Source: Diogma glabrata
Taxonomy: Eukaryota > Arthropoda > Insecta > Diptera > Cylindrotomidae
Assembly (NCBI GenBank): GCA_963693315.1
Contig: OY856186.1
Location: 460,893,272 to 460,957,271 of the forward strand
Length of the DNA stretch: 64,000 nt
Reading direction: 5' to 3'
Of the stretch, positions 41,742 to 53,969 are shown piece after piece (the stretch's first letter is position 1; every line of letters starts with the position of its first letter). The notes beneath the pieces were generated by a model. That model saw only the letters and a list, made by a program, of their open reading frames with translations. It was not told the DNA's origin and did not search any database. The position numbers and the translations under genes are program-made.

Positions 41742-42547
41742 ATGTGATACATCGTATTCATAAACGTATTCATGGTAGCATCGAATAATAAATTTCAATA
41801 ATAAAAATTTAATATTTATATTGGGTTTATACTAGTATCAGCATTGTTTTTTTAATATCCTCGTGAGTGAATTGGGCTTGAAGAATATATGTAGAAGGTT
41901 TTGCCTTATTTTATAAATGTAATCACAATTACTGAAGTCGTGTCACATCAGGTGACATGACTATAGTCATGTCACGTCGCTTAAAAATTGGTATAGTAGA
42001 ATTTTTTTTCCGACAATCAATATTTTTACTTGTTTTGGGGTTTCTATCATAATTGGTCGAATTTCAATAGTAATTTATGAATTTTTTTTCCATTTCAATG
42101 GGACCCCAATAGTTTTTTTTAATAATTTAATCGAGACACTGAATGTGCAAACAATATGCGCATAACAAACAAATTTCGTGTTCTCTGGCAAAAAAATTCT
42201 ACTATATTATATTATTGAAGTCGATAAAAACGGTTACGAATAACTAAAAATTCCAAAACTAAAAAAAACTTACACTTAACGTTCTTCAATTTCACAAAAC
42301 AATTAAGGATGTTTGAAAAAATTGAGGCGACTAAAACTTCATTTAATGTGACATCTGTCGTATAAAATGACGAGGCGTAAAAAACGACTTCAACAATACG
42401 AAAATTGATGCGATGTGACTTTAGTCATTTAAAGTGAAATGACTTTCCTTCGGTAATCGGGGTGTATATAATTTATTTTTTAATTCCTAGTTTACACTTC
42501 GAGACGCGTAAACGTGCTAGTGAGCAGGCGAAATACTGTAGTACAGT
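41742..42547. other. 3' flank of the zinc-finger gene
   Basis: No gene. A short palindrome GACATGACTATAGTCATGTC lies at 41952-41971. TTCTACTATA-type words near 42200 echo the complement of 41990-42010, hinting at a loose inverted repeat over 41940-42440. Confidence 0.4.
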
Positions 42548-44624
42548 TAGGGCTACCAACTGAGTATTTTTCACCCGGAGACTCAGGGTTTGTCGACTAA
42601 TCTCCGGGCTCAGGGTTTGGAAGACAAATCTCCGGGTGAAATAATAATTACATAAAAATAAAAGAATGTAAAATTTCTTTTAATTCAAATAAACAGAAAA
42701 CAAAAAAAAACGAAACTCTGTGTATTATAAAACGACCGAGTTTAGTTTTGCGATGAGCTTTTTGGTTATTTATGTTGGTTCATTGGATATTTTGTTTTTC
42801 CATATTACGTATAAGCTCATTGATGTCTTATGTCTATGTTGGAATGTTGGGTTACCCAACAAACACTGTGTCTGCACAATGCGTTCACGCGCGTCATGGC
42901 ATGTTGTCCCTGGGACGTCCAGGTGCATCCATATTGCTATCATAGTGCCATCATAGCGTGACGGCAGATGTGGTGGCAAAATGTACCCATTTGCTATTTA
43001 TTTTGTGGCCATTATGACACTATATGCGAAATGCATAACGGGTTTTACTTCGTTTTTTGTTGTTGATTTTGAATGGGTTTGAAATTTGAATCTAATTAGT
43101 TGGCCGTATAAAACTGTGCGTATGTTTATTTTACTATTAAAAACTTTACAATTATAAATAATGCAAAATAAATATCAGTCAAATGAAAATAATCCCAAAC
43201 AAAACAATGACAAATAAGATTGAACCCAACAAAATATGACGTGCAATTTATAAAATTTGTTTGCTAACCATACAATTGTCGATCAATCTAGATTCAAACC
43301 GATAAGAAATTTTTAATAAACTTTAAAAAAGTATATCATTCGCATCAGGGCTAGCCGACTAGATACACTACCAAAAAAAGTGAACGCTTATAAACCACAA
43401 TTGGTCTACTGCTCTAGCGAAACATAAGAAAACAAAAAACTTACATAAACATATGTTTATTAGATTCCGGTTTAGTCGACTTATTTCACTAGTTGATCAC
43501 TATTGTTGTTATACTCTAACCAAGTTAGAATTGGAATACAAACTTGTATCGGCGAGAAGGAGATTGACTAAAACTGAATCTAATAAATACATGTTTAGGA
43601 AAGTTTTTTGTTTTCTTATGCTTCGCTAGAACAGTAGACTAATTTTGGTTTATAAGCTTACACTTTTTTTGGTAGTGTATATCTAGTCGGCTAGCCCTGA
43701 TACGAATGATATACTTTTTTAAAGTTTGATAAAAAGTTCTTATCGGTTCGAAACTAGATCGATCGAGAATTGTATGGATGGCAAAAAAAATTCATAAATT
43801 GCCCACCATATTTTGTTGGATTGATTCAGTCTTATTATTCATGATGGGGTAACTTCCATTGGAGTGATGTCATATCACAAAAAACTCATTGAATTAATTG
43901 TAGATAATGTGTCGAGACACAAGTGAAGATGGTCATCTTCTTCTCGCCGATACAAGTTTGTTATCCAATTCTAGCTTGGTTAGAGTATAACAACAATAGT
44001 GATCAACTAGAGAAATAAATTGACTTAACCTGAATCTAATAAATATATGTTTATGAAAGTTTTTGTTTTCTTATACTTCGCTAGAGCAGTAGAACAATTT
44101 TGGTTTATATAGCGTTAACTTTTTTTGGTAGTGTATCTAGTTGACTAGCCCTGATGAGAATGATATACTTTTGTTGAAAGTGTAATAAAAAGTTTTTATC
44201 GGTTCAAAACTAGATCGATCGACAATTGTATGGGTAGCAAGAACATTTCATAAATTGCACACCATATTTTGTTGGATTCAGTCTTATTATTCAAGATGGG
44301 ATAACTTCCATCGGAGTGATGTTATATCACAAATAATTCATTGAATTAATTGAAAACAATGACAATAAAAGAAAATGTTATTATGTCTCGTTCAATAACG
44401 AATGAAAAATCAAAATTATAAGGATTGGCTCGAAAAAATTAACCAGTTTACAGGAAAATGCAGATTATACTGTATTAATTTCATTATAAAGCATGGTGGA
44501 AAAAAGCTGTAATCACTCATTATAATAGTAATAAGCACAGACTATTTATTCAATTTTTAGTGAATTATATTTTTCTATATTATAAAATCTCCGGGTCGCG
44601 TACTTTCAAGAGTTGGTAACCCTA
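42548..44624. mobile_element. Non-autonomous hAT element, 2077 bp
   Basis: The ends are TAGGGCTACCAACT and AGTTGGTAACCCTA. They are flanked by an exact 8-bp duplication AGTACAGT (42540-42547 and 44625-44632), the hAT hallmark. CTCCGGGT blocks follow inside each end. The middle contains one module three times: forward at about 43210-43560, inverted at about 43565-43840 and inverted again at about 43925-44310. Each carries (T)AGGGCTAG(C)CGACTAGAT-like and CTTCGCTAGA(A/G)CAGTAGA-like words. No transposase frame remains; the 69-78-codon frames at 42720-42979 show no domain. Confidence 0.9.
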
Positions 44625-44632
44625 AGTACAGT

Positions 44633-44903
44633 TAATGGCATCGTGTGAACACAGGCATGCTGCTTGCATATGCGAGTCGAGTAGAACAATAACTGACAGA
44701 CTGTCAATTTTTTTTTTGTTTATTAAATAGACATGAGACAGTTAGAAGTGTTATCAATCAGTTATTGATAAATACTCGAAAATGCAGCATCGACATATTG
44801 ATAACGCGTTATCGACATCATATAGGAATCTCATCGATAATTTTTGTTCTAATCTGTGGCACCACATTATCGACGAAAAATATCAATAACAAACCAGGGC
44901 TAA
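44633..44903. other. Spacer with TATCGATA-rich repeat, copy 2 (44739-44896)
   Basis: 44739-44896 matches 34072-34220. It is cut at its right end by the element starting at 44904, and the matching continuation was not found after 59423. Confidence 0.6.
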
Positions 44904-45393
44904 CTGGTTAAACATTCCAATTGAAACCAATTGAAAAAAATTAATTGGATTAATCGGAATTCTGCATTGGGAATTTTCAATTAATTCCTATTCAAAAAAT
45001 CTATTTCCAATACAATCCTATTCATTCCTGTTAAATATCTCTATTATATTTTTCAACCGGAATCTATAGGAAATGTATATAAATAGGAATTAATTGGAAA
45101 TTTCCATTGCAGAATTCCGATTAATCCTATTCATTCCTATTAAATCTTTTCCAATTAAATCCTGTTAAATTTATAAGATTCTTTAATTTTTTTCTAAGTT
45201 CCTTTTTCCTATTGAATCCCTTGATTTCCGATTGAAATTCAATTGGAAATTTCCTTTAGAATCCTACAGAACCTCTTTTCCTGTTAAATCCCATTCATTC
45301 CGATTGAATTTTAATTGGTATATCGAAGTCTTCCTATTAAACCAATTCAATCCAATTTAATCCTATTGAATTTATATTGGATTTAATAGGATT

Positions 45394-45632
45394 TATTGAA
45401 TTAATTAAATAAAACAAAGCAGATTAGTAAAAGTATATAATTGATTATAATTGAAAAGTTTATTAAACATATACAAGTTACAATAGACTTCAAACAACGT
45501 GTTGCTTTGTTCTTTGACAGAATGAAAAAGGAAAGAAGTTTAACAATTATAGCAATATGTAGAGAAAAAGTGTTGCCATATTAAAATTATATAATTCAAA
45601 ACTAAATTGTTGTTTACAATGTATGTTCAACA
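45394..45632 (-). repeat. Copia-like element 3' LTR
   Basis: 239 bp. On the minus strand it follows a polypurine tract AAGAGAGAG (45633-45641). Confidence 0.9.
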
Positions 45633-45663
45633 CTCTCTCTTAATCAAAAATTTTGTTTTTAAT

Positions 45664-47307
45664 TCAATTCAGACCAATTAATTTTAAAAATCTATGAAAA
45701 CTATCTTTAGTTAAAGGTTTTGTAAAGATATCAGCAAGCTGCAGTTTGGTTTCAACATAGTTTACTGCTGCTATCTTTTGTTCAATGACGTCTCTTAAAT
45801 GATGATATTTAATTGAGATGTGTTTCGTTCTCTTGTGAAACTCAGGATTTTTTGACAATTTAATAGCACTTTGATTGTCAACATTTATAATTATTGGCTC
45901 TTCAATTTCAAAATTTAAATCACTTAAGAGCTGCTTCAACCATAAGACTTCTTTTACTCCTGCACTCAGAGCAATATATTCGGCTTCGGTAGTTGATAAT
46001 GCCACAATAGTTTGTTTTTGAGAGTTCCATGTAATAGGAGCATCAGCAAGTTTAAATAAATATCCCGAAGTGGATTTTCTGGTGTCAATATCTCCAACAT
46101 AATCAGCATCCATGTAACCAACTAATTCTTTGTTGTTTCCATTGTAGACAATTGAAACATCCATTGAACTCTTTAAGTATCTAATTATTCTTTTGACTGC
46201 ATTCCAATGACACATACCTGGATTACTTAAATATTTGCTGACTTGACTTACAGCAAAGGAGATGTCTGGTCTTGATACTGTAGCTGCGAATATCAATGAA
46301 CCGACTGCTTCTCTGTATGGTACATTTATCATTAGTTCTGTTTCCTTAGTGTTTTTAGGACAAAACTCATTAGATAATCTACTATTTGCATCAGCTGGTG
46401 TCGACATTATTTTTGCATCATTTAAATTAAATAAGTTGACTATCTTCTTAATATAATTTGTTTGAAAAATTTTGATTTGTTTCAGGTTTCTATTTCTTGA
46501 AATTTGCATGCCTACGAATTGCTTATTGTTGCCGATCGTTACTTTAAATTTTTCTTTCATAGCATTCAATATATTGTTAATTGCAAGTTTAGAAGTTGCC
46601 ATTATCAGGTCATCATCAACATATAGTGCTATATAAATTTCATGCTTGTCAATTCTACCATAATAAATACAAGTATCAGCTATGGATTGTTTTAAATTAT
46701 ATTCAGCCAAAAACTTATTAAATGTGCTGTTCCATATTCTCGGTGCTTGTTTTAAGCCATACAAGCTTTTGTTTAATTTATAAACTAAATTCAATTCTTT
46801 GTTCTCAAATCCCAAAGGTTGTTTGACGTAAATTTCTTCAGTTAAATTTCCGTTTAAGAAAGCAGTTTTAATATCAAATTGTGCCATTTCTAAGTCTCGA
46901 ATAGCTGCAATAGTTAATAAAATTCTAATCGTTTCATATCTAACAACTGGGCTAAACGTTTCTTTATAATCTATGTTGGATTCTTGTTCAAATCCTTTGG
47001 CAACCAGTCTCGCTTTATATCTTTCAATTTCACCAGTTGCATCGGTTTTAACTCTGTATACCCATTTGACATCAATTGCTTTTCTATTTGCTGGTAAGCT
47101 TGTTAAAATCCAAGTTTGGTTTTCATTTAATGCAGTAATTTCTTCATTCATTGCCGTTAGCCATTTGTCTTTATTGTTTGATTTGACTGCTTCTTCATAA
47201 CTAGATGGAGTAGCAACATCAGCAAAATAAGATACACAATCTTTCATTTTTGAAGGAACTTGAATTTTTGATCTGTCTCTTAAATTATGAGGATTATCAT
47301 TGTTCAC
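45664..47307 (-). pseudogene. Copia-like reverse transcriptase and RNase H
   Basis: A 547-codon open frame, continuous but out of register with the integrase frame upstream. RT starts with WLTAMNEEITALNENQTW and VDVKWVYRVK-type copia blocks (here AIDVKWVYRVK). It continues through RYKARLVAKGFEQ, FDIKTAFLNGNL and SLYGLKQAPRIW to the active site ALYVDDDLIM. RNase H has GYMDADYVGDIDTRKSTSG, LSTTEAEYIALS and NVDNQSAIKL. It ends at 45664 just before the polypurine tract. The enzymes copy element RNA into DNA. This block is intact; the polyprotein as a whole is not. Confidence 0.9.
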
Positions 47308-47339
47308 AATCGTTTCTGCTGTTTCGTTATTTTGATCAT

Positions 47340-47769
47340 CTACCAGAATTTCATTATTATTTTGTTGTTGTTCTTGTAAAATGGATTACTGTCAGTATCA
47401 ACTTCTTCATTCAAATCTAGTATAACAAAATTATCATGCTGTTCTTCAAATTTGTAATTCTCGTCAAATGAAACATTTGTTGATATGCAAACCTTTTTGT
47501 TTTCTAAGTCCCAGAGTCTGTAATTTTTAGTAGTATTTTCGTAACCAATAAAAATCATCTTTTTGCATTTTGGATCTAGCTTACGACGTTGTTGACTAGG
47601 AATATGTTTATAGGCAACTGAACCAAAAACTTTCATGTTGCGTAAATCCGGTTTCTTTTTAAACCAAAGTTCAAATGGTGTTACGTTTGAATTTTTGTAA
47701 ACCACTCTATTTAATGAGAAAACAGCTGTGTTGACAGCTTCGGCCCAAAATTTAATAGATAAATTTTTT
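47340..47769 (-). pseudogene. Copia-like integrase, C-terminal part (after gypsy-2)
   Basis: NSKNLSIKFWAEAVNTAVF, then TPFELWFKKKPD, VFGSVAYKHIP and KMIFIGYENTTKNYRLWD. These are the standard C-terminal blocks of copia integrases. It continues the frame cut at 53542 by gypsy-2. A frame change near 47340 separates it from RT. Confidence 0.85.
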
Positions 47770-47773
47770 GAAT

Positions 47774-48326
47774 TGTGGCGAACTACCTTCAAAAATATAA
47801 TAGTTGGTTGAGACTACCTTAATTTAATTTTGAGATTTGTTTTTTACGCCTAGCCAACTAGTTGACAGTTCGTGAAAAGTAACATGTTGAAAAAAATGTG
47901 AACTCTCTATGTAAGATATTTAATCAACACGCCACGCCAAAAGTTTGCTAAGCATTTTTAAGTCTCTAATATAAAATATTTGTTGTTCGTTTAATTCATT
48001 TAATATAAAATATAGGATGTTAAGGCAAATAAATTCACATAAATGTTTTGGTGAAATGACGTAATGTGTTTCAGTATTTAGTAAATGTTTGGTGATTGTT
48101 TTATTATTGTCTACAAAATTTTATTCACATCTGCGAATGGTAAAATAAGAAAAATATTCACCTGAATCAAAATGGAACAAATTATCGAAACAATGAAGCC
48201 GCATTAAATATATACATATAATCAATTCAATTCGGAGTCAATAAATATTCAAGTATCGAGCTACTAACTGCTCTACTCTACTCTACACTGTTCTGCTCCA
48301 CTTTACGCTCCACAAGAACAGCTATA
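47774..48326 (+). repeat. gypsy-2 5' LTR
   Basis: Runs TGTGGCGAACTACC ... AGCTATA; 553 bp. Confidence 0.9.
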
Positions 48327-48329
48327 AAT

Positions 48330-48345
48330 TGGTGACCAGCCGACT
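48330..48345 (+). promoter_or_regulatory. gypsy-2 primer-binding site
   Basis: TGGTGACCAGCCGACT starts three bases after the 5' LTR. TGGTGACC is the start of the complement of tRNA-Trp used by CsRn1-type elements; the following bases match only with a small offset. Confidence 0.6.
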
Positions 48346-48467
48346 AAGAATACAATTTTGGGATTAAAAGTTCAAGTATTTTTTAAAATTAATTCATTTT
48401 TTTAAATATATTTAATTTTATTGATAATTATTTTGTTTGTTGTTCAATTTTAAATAACTTTAGAATT

Positions 48468-50390
48468 ATGTACATGTTTAGTGAATTTTTGGTTTGTTTC
48501 GGAGTTTTACTCCTTTTCATATTGTTCGCTTCAACCGCTCTCTTCCTGGTTGCCGTCACAACTAGGCTTTCCCGCCGTTCATTTACGTTCCCAGCAGTTT
48601 TAGCAGGTCCACCAGAACCTGAGGAAACTGCTGCAACTTCCGAACTCAAAACCTTTACAATTACTGAAGACCAGCTTGAGGCACTGGTCGCCAAGCGGAT
48701 CGATGCCGCTTTGGCACGATTGAACCATAGAGGTCCTATTTCAAATCCTCCACCACCTCCAACTCTCGCTCTGTCTCCTCCACCATCTCCAGCTACATCT
48801 TCGGCAACTATGCCACAAACCGAACCAGTAGCTATCGAAATTTCTCCTTTCTGGTCTGAAACACCAGACCTTTGGTTCATCACTCTAGAAGGGCAATTCT
48901 TGTTGGGAAATGTCAAGTCCCAACAAACTAAGTATGATCATCTACTTAGTACAATCACTCCTACACTGGCAAAATTAGTCAGTGATATCTTGGTAGAGCC
49001 CGACCGAGATTTTCCTTATGATAGGCTTAAAGAGGCTCTCTTAGCCCGCCTATCCAGCAGCACTTTAGACCGCATGAAAACGGTATTATGTGGTATGGAC
49101 CTTGAGGATAAAAAGCCCTCACAGCTCTTACGGGATATGACTGCTGTTTCCCGAAATACCTTTCAAGAGGAAACTCTTAAACTTATTTGGATGGAAAAAC
49201 TTCCACCCACAGTTCGCGCTGCTATCTCGGTTCTTAAAACCAGTTTGCTAGAAACTGCCGAGATAGCAGACAATGTCCTCACTTCCCTAAGAGGATCTCA
49301 ACTCCATGCGGTAACTAACCCTGCCGCTTCTTCTCTTCCTCCTTCTTCCGCAAGTGAAATCATGTCACTTGAGGAAAAATTCAAAGAACTGGAGACACGA
49401 AACGTGCAACTCCTCCATGCCATCGAACAGCAAAATTTCTCCCAATCTTCTCATAATTATCGGAGTAGATCTAAGGATCGAAACGATAATCTCAACAGAA
49501 ATTTGAATAGCTCTCCATCGCCACCACGGTCCAGGTCGCGAGTTCAAATGTATGATGGTATCTGCTACTACCATCATACTTTCCAGGGAGATGCAAACAA
49601 ATGCGATCCAGAGTGCAAACAGTTCTCCCAGCACTCCGATTCCTCTGCCTCTATTTCTTCTTCAGAAAAACGATTAGACTCTTCACATGTGACGGCATGT
49701 GATGACAGTCACTCTCAACTCCGTCTTCTGGTCCTCGACATTTCTTCGCGTAAGAACTTCCTAATTGATACAGGTGCTGAAGTATCAGTTATTCCCGCTA
49801 CTGTGGAGGAAAAACTTCACAGAAAATCAGACTTCTTCCTTTACGCCGCTAACGCAACTAAGGTTAGCACGTATGGTACACGAACTCTCAATTTAAACAT
49901 TGGTCTCAGACGAGCGTTCTGTCAGACCTTTGTTGTCGCCGATGTTACCATACCGATTCTCGGAGCTGATTTTCTAAATAAATATGGCCTTTTAGTGGAC
50001 ATTAAAAACCGACGTCTTGTCGATCCACTAACCTCCTTATTCACATTGGCTAAAATCTCCACTTCTCCTGCACCTTCTCTTACACTGATCAACGATTCTG
50101 TCAATATCGAAATTATCGATATTCTCAAAAATTTCAAGGACTTAACGTCCAAAAATGATCTTACCAAACCAGTGAAACATAACGTAACTCACGTTATTGA
50201 AACACATGGTCCTCCCATTTCATGTATCGTCGACTTGCTCCAGACAAACTGGCCATCGCAAAGACGGAATTTGACGTCATGTTATCCCAAGGAATTTGCC
50301 GACCATCTAACAGTCCTTGGGCTTCTTCTCTCCATCTCGTTAAAAAGAAGAACGGCGAGTGGAGACCTTGCGGTGACTACCGTGCTCTGA
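48468..50390 (+). CDS. gag: gypsy-2 Gag and protease
   Basis: 640 codons. From the first ATG the N-terminus is strikingly hydrophobic (residues 8-32, [20 protein letters not shown]), so either Gag carries a membrane segment or translation starts elsewhere. Capsid-like part at residues ~125-270 ([57 protein letters not shown]). The CHCC knuckle [18 protein letters not shown] lies near residue 366. Aspartic protease has [15 protein letters not shown] and [13 protein letters not shown]. The frame ends at 50390, 169 bases after the next frame opens. Conserved sequence switches frame near 50220, so Gag-protease and RT are out of register; this may be a small deletion or a recoding site. Confidence 0.88.
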   Translation: MYMFSEFLVCFGVLLLFILFASTALFLVAVTTRLSRRSFTFPAVLAGPPEPEETAATSELKTFTITEDQLEALVAKRIDAALARLNHRGPISNPPPPPTLALSPPPSPATSSATMPQTEPVAIEISPFWSETPDLWFITLEGQFLLGNVKSQQTKYDHLLSTITPTLAKLVSDILVEPDRDFPYDRLKEALLARLSSSTLDRMKTVLCGMDLEDKKPSQLLRDMTAVSRNTFQEETLKLIWMEKLPPTVRAAISVLKTSLLETAEIADNVLTSLRGSQLHAVTNPAASSLPPSSASEIMSLEEKFKELETRNVQLLHAIEQQNFSQSSHNYRSRSKDRNDNLNRNLNSSPSPPRSRSRVQMYDGICYYHHTFQGDANKCDPECKQFSQHSDSSASISSSEKRLDSSHVTACDDSHSQLRLLVLDISSRKNFLIDTGAEVSVIPATVEEKLHRKSDFFLYAANATKVSTYGTRTLNLNIGLRRAFCQTFVVADVTIPILGADFLNKYGLLVDIKNRRLVDPLTSLFTLAKISTSPAPSLTLINDSVNIEIIDILKNFKDLTSKNDLTKPVKHNVTHVIETHGPPISCIVDLLQTNWPSQRRNLTSCYPKEFADHLTVLGLLLSISLKRRTASGDLAVTTVL

Positions 50391-52951
50391 ATAATGTTTC
50401 TACTCCTGATAAATATCCGATTCCACATATTCAGGATTTTTCGCATCAACTTCATGGATGCAAAATTTTCTCCACTATCGACCTCGTCCGCGCATATCAT
50501 CAAATTCCTATTGATGAGCGCGATATTGCAAAAACTGCAATTTCTACTCCGTTCGGACTCTTCGAATTCGTTCGAATGACTTTTGGATTGCGAAACGCCG
50601 CGCAATCTTTCCAACGGTTTATGCACTCCCTTCTCCGAGACCTTAAATTTGTTTTCATCTACATAGATGACCTCCTTATTGCTTCTGAAACCTTTGAGGA
50701 ACACCTCCAACATCTCAGGACAGTTTTCGAGCGTCTTTCTGACGCAGGTCTCATTATCAACGTTGATAAATGCAACTTTGCTAAAACCAACGTTGACTTT
50801 CTTGGACACTCCATTGATTCAACAGGAATCAAACCAAATGCTGAACGTATCGATGCTATTACGCGTTACGAACGACCTGAAACTGTAATGCAACTCCGCC
50901 GTTTTCTTGGAATGATAAATTTCTACCGCCGATTCATTCCTCACGCTGGTGGCAATCAAGCCATTCTTAACGATTTCCTTAGAGGTTCCAAAAAGAATGA
51001 CAAACGTGTCATTCAATGGTCCGAAGACGCCATTCAAGCCTTCGACTTATGCAAGCGGCAACTCAGTGAGGCTACAACGCTTTCTCACCCCTCACACTCT
51101 GCTCAACTTGCCGTTATGGTCGACGCTTCCGACAAGGCACTTGGCGCCGTTGTTCAACAAAAAATTGACGATTGTTGGACACCTCTCAGTTTCTTCTCTG
51201 TGCGACTCAATGAAACGCAACAGAAATACAGCGCTTATGATCGTGAGCTCCTTGCAGCTTACTCTGCAATTAAACATTTTCGGTATCTCCTTGAAGGTAG
51301 AATCTTCACTCTCTTTACCGATCATAAGCCGCTCGTATACGCTTTGTCGCAGAACCCTGCCAAAGCTAGTCCTCGCCAATTTCGCCATTTAGATTTTATC
51401 AGTCAATTCACGACTGATATTCGCCACATTTCTGGAATCGATAATGTAGTCGCCGACACACTTTCTCGTGTCGAGCAAATATCAATTCCAGAAAACATTA
51501 ACTACGACGAAATTGCTGACGCTCAGTTCAACGATGACGAACTAAAGGAATTAGTGGACACTAGTCCCACACTTCAATTCCGATCCTTTCCAGTATCGTT
51601 TGGCAATTCTAGTGCTAAAACTATTTTATGTGATACCTCTACTGGTAATCCACGCCCCTTTATTCCAAAGCAATTTCGTCAATCTGTTTTCGATAGTCTC
51701 TACAATTTATCTCACCCAGGAGTCCACAGTTCTGCCAAACTACTTGCAGAAAAAGTCATTTGGCCATCAATTAAAAAGGATGTACGACAAATGGCTCAGA
51801 ACTGCCTGGCTTGCCAAAAGGCAAAAGTTTCTCGCCACACTCAATCTCCATTAGGTAATTATCCTCAAACTTCTCAGAGATTTTCCGAGATTCATATGGA
51901 CATTATTGGTCTACTTCCTACCTCTGAGGACAAACGCTATTGTGTCACAATTATTGACAGATATACTCGCTGGCCTGAAGCCATTCCTATCTCGGATATC
52001 ACAGCTGAAACAGTAGCATCAGCTCTCTACTCAAATTGGATTTCTCGCTTCGGAGTACCTTCAGTAATTGTCACTGATCAGGGCTCCCAATTTGAATCCA
52101 ATCTCTTCAACGAGTTGTCAAAACTTGTCGGTTTCAAACGTAAACGCACTACAAGTTACAATCCGAAATGTAACGGTCTAATCGAACGTTGGCACCGAAC
52201 TCTAAAATCTGCGATAATGGCCTACGACAGAACTGACTGGACACGAATATTACCGTCAATATTACTTGGTTTACGAACCACTTTCCGTGAAGATTTCCAA
52301 TCTTCATCGGCTGAGCTCGTTTACGGTACTAACATACGCCTTCCAGGAGAATTCTTTAACCAAAACTCTAACTCCACTCCACAATCTGATTTCGTTTCAC
52401 AATTGAAACAACATTTTGATCACCTTCGTCCCGCCATTGCATCAAGACACACTTCTCCTAAAGTTTTCATCTCCAAAAATCTCCAGTCTTGTTCGCATGT
52501 CTTCTTACGTACGGACTTAGTACGTAAATCATTACAACCGCCATACGAAGGTCCCTTCAAAGTCATCAGTCGCGATGATAAAAATTTCGTTATTGACCGT
52601 AAAGGTCAACACATTCGAGTTTCAATCGACAGATTAAAACCTTGCTTTAGGGAACAATCTGAAGATGATGTAACTCAAAACTCACCTACTTTGAGAACTG
52701 ATCTCAGTCGCGCAGACGAAACTTCGTCTTCTACAGATATTGTCCATTCTACTCCTTCGGACACATTCCAGTCTTCTCCTTCTACCTCCACAGAAACGAA
52801 AAAACGCGACGCTAAGACAGCTGTATCAACTAAAAGGGTTAGATTTGACCCCATTCCTCAACAACAGATATTCCACCCTGCGTCCACAATTACGCGAGCA
52901 GGCAGAACCACTCGTACCCCTACTCGCTTCCTTCGTGCTGTAGCACCATAA
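50222..52951 (+). CDS. pol: gypsy-2 Pol: RT, RNase H, integrase
   Basis: 909 codons without interruption. [59 protein letters not shown] and the active site [10 protein letters not shown]. RNase [25 protein letters not shown] and [11 protein letters not shown]. Integrase: zinc domain (LSHPGVHSS..., CLACQKAK), D in [11 protein letters not shown] in [13 protein letters not shown] in [10 protein letters not shown]. The C-terminal part has [13 protein letters not shown] [12 protein letters not shown] and SIDRLKPCF. The full-length pol suggests recent activity. Plus- and minus-strand frames inside it are shadows. Confidence 0.93.
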   Translation: MYRRLAPDKLAIAKTEFDVMLSQGICRPSNSPWASSLHLVKKKNGEWRPCGDYRALNNVSTPDKYPIPHIQDFSHQLHGCKIFSTIDLVRAYHQIPIDERDIAKTAISTPFGLFEFVRMTFGLRNAAQSFQRFMHSLLRDLKFVFIYIDDLLIASETFEEHLQHLRTVFERLSDAGLIINVDKCNFAKTNVDFLGHSIDSTGIKPNAERIDAITRYERPETVMQLRRFLGMINFYRRFIPHAGGNQAILNDFLRGSKKNDKRVIQWSEDAIQAFDLCKRQLSEATTLSHPSHSAQLAVMVDASDKALGAVVQQKIDDCWTPLSFFSVRLNETQQKYSAYDRELLAAYSAIKHFRYLLEGRIFTLFTDHKPLVYALSQNPAKASPRQFRHLDFISQFTTDIRHISGIDNVVADTLSRVEQISIPENINYDEIADAQFNDDELKELVDTSPTLQFRSFPVSFGNSSAKTILCDTSTGNPRPFIPKQFRQSVFDSLYNLSHPGVHSSAKLLAEKVIWPSIKKDVRQMAQNCLACQKAKVSRHTQSPLGNYPQTSQRFSEIHMDIIGLLPTSEDKRYCVTIIDRYTRWPEAIPISDITAETVASALYSNWISRFGVPSVIVTDQGSQFESNLFNELSKLVGFKRKRTTSYNPKCNGLIERWHRTLKSAIMAYDRTDWTRILPSILLGLRTTFREDFQSSSAELVYGTNIRLPGEFFNQNSNSTPQSDFVSQLKQHFDHLRPAIASRHTSPKVFISKNLQSCSHVFLRTDLVRKSLQPPYEGPFKVISRDDKNFVIDRKGQHIRVSIDRLKPCFREQSEDDVTQNSPTLRTDLSRADETSSSTDIVHSTPSDTFQSSPSTSTETKKRDAKTAVSTKRVRFDPIPQQQIFHPASTITRAGRTTRTPTRFLRAVAP

Positions 52952-52981
52952 TTTCTATATCGTCTCATCTTCGATGATACT

Positions 52982-52991
52982 AGGGGGGGAG
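52982..52991 (+). promoter_or_regulatory. gypsy-2 polypurine tract
   Basis: AGGGGGGGAG, four bases before the 3' LTR. Confidence 0.75.
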
Positions 52992-52995
52992 TGTT

Positions 52996-53537
52996 TGTGG
53001 CGAACTACCTTCAAAAATATAATAGTTGGTTGAGACTACCTTAATTTAATTTTGAGATTTGTTTTTTACGCCTAGCCAACTAGTTGACAGTTCGTGAAAA
53101 GTAACATGTTGAAAAAAATGTGAACTCTCTATGTAAGATATTTAATCAACACGCCACGCCAAAAGTTTGCTAAGCATTTTTAAGTCTCTAATATAAAATA
53201 TTTGTTGTTCGTTTAATTCATTTAATATAAAATATAGGATGTTAAGGCAAATAAATTCACATAAATGTTTTGGTGAAATGACGTAATGTGTTTCAGTATT
53301 TAGTAAATGTTTGGTGATTGTTTTATTATTGTCTACAAAATTTTATTCACATCTGCGAATGGTAAAATAAGAAAAATATTCACCTGGAATCAAAATGGAA
53401 CAAATTATCGAAACAATGAAGCCGCATTAAATATATACATATAATCAATTCAATTCGGAGTCAATAAATATTCAAGTATCGAGCTACTAACTGCTCTACT
53501 CTACTCTACACTGTTCTGCTCCACAAGAACAGCTATA
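52996..53537 (+). repeat. gypsy-2 3' LTR
   Basis: 542 bp, near-identical to the 5' LTR; it lacks 12 bases (CTTTACGCTCCA-like) near its end. Confidence 0.9.
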
Positions 53538-53541
53538 GAAT

Positions 53542-53950
53542 GTATCATAGTTCTGGCTGCTTCTATTATAGTACGGTTTTCTCTCTCTGATTTACCGTTT
53601 TGTTCCGGTGTGTATGGTGCTGTCATTTCAGAAATTATTCCACATTGTTTTAAATAACTATTTAGTGTATTGTTACAATACTCACTTCCATTGTCAGATC
53701 TTAAGCGTTTCATCGAGTAACCAAATTGATTTTTGAATTGATTATTAAATTCGATTATTTTTGCAGTTGCATAACTTTTACTTTGTAAAAAGTAAACGGT
53801 TCTATAGCCGGAAAAATCATCTTTCAATAACAAGAAATACTTAGAGCCTTTAAATGAATCTACTTGCATTGGCCCACATAAGTCATTATGAAACAGTTCA
53901 CCAACAGATGTTGTCTTGTTGCTTACAGTTTTAAAAGAATGACGATGCAT
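53542..53950 (-). pseudogene. Copia-like integrase, catalytic core (before gypsy-2)
   Basis: The minus frame contains the D-D-E core: D in LCGPMQVDSFKGSKY, D in RLRSDNGSEYCN, E in YTPEQNGKSEREN, then ARTMIHS at the gypsy-2 junction. The zinc domain (LWHERLCHIN ... CESCLKGK) straddles a one-base frame change near 53970. The C-terminal part resumes at 47769. Confidence 0.88.
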
Positions 53951-53969
53951 TTTTCCTTTTAAGCAAGAT

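Larger units (their letters stand above)
47774..53537 (+). mobile_element. gypsy-2: nearly complete CsRn1-like Ty3/gypsy element, 5.76 kb
   Basis: The LTRs at 47774-48326 (553 bp) and 52996-53537 (542 bp) differ mainly by one 12-bp deletion and one extra base. It is flanked by the 4-bp duplication GAAT (47770-47773 and 53538-53541) within the copia-like integrase gene. It has a primer-binding site, gag-protease frame, RT-RNase H-integrase frame and polypurine tract. The CHCC Gag knuckle puts it in the CsRn1 clade with gypsy-1. There is no envelope gene. Confidence 0.93.

Noticed and set aside
41742..42547. Loose inverted repeat around 41940-42440 as a MITE
   Set aside because: Arms are weak and no target duplication is visible.
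42720..42979. 69- and 78-codon frames within the hAT element
   Set aside because: Overlapping on opposite strands, no similarity to hAT transposase.
48428..48916. 162-codon minus-strand frame
   Set aside because: Antisense of gypsy-2 gag; Gly/Ser-rich because gag is Pro-rich there.
50282..51392. Several open frames of 61-175 codons on both strands
   Set aside because: Shadows of the intact gypsy-2 pol, whose domains are contiguous.
47774..53537. gypsy-2 as an envelope-bearing endogenous retrovirus
   Set aside because: After integrase only a polypurine tract and LTR follow; there is no third frame, signal peptide or envelope-like protein.
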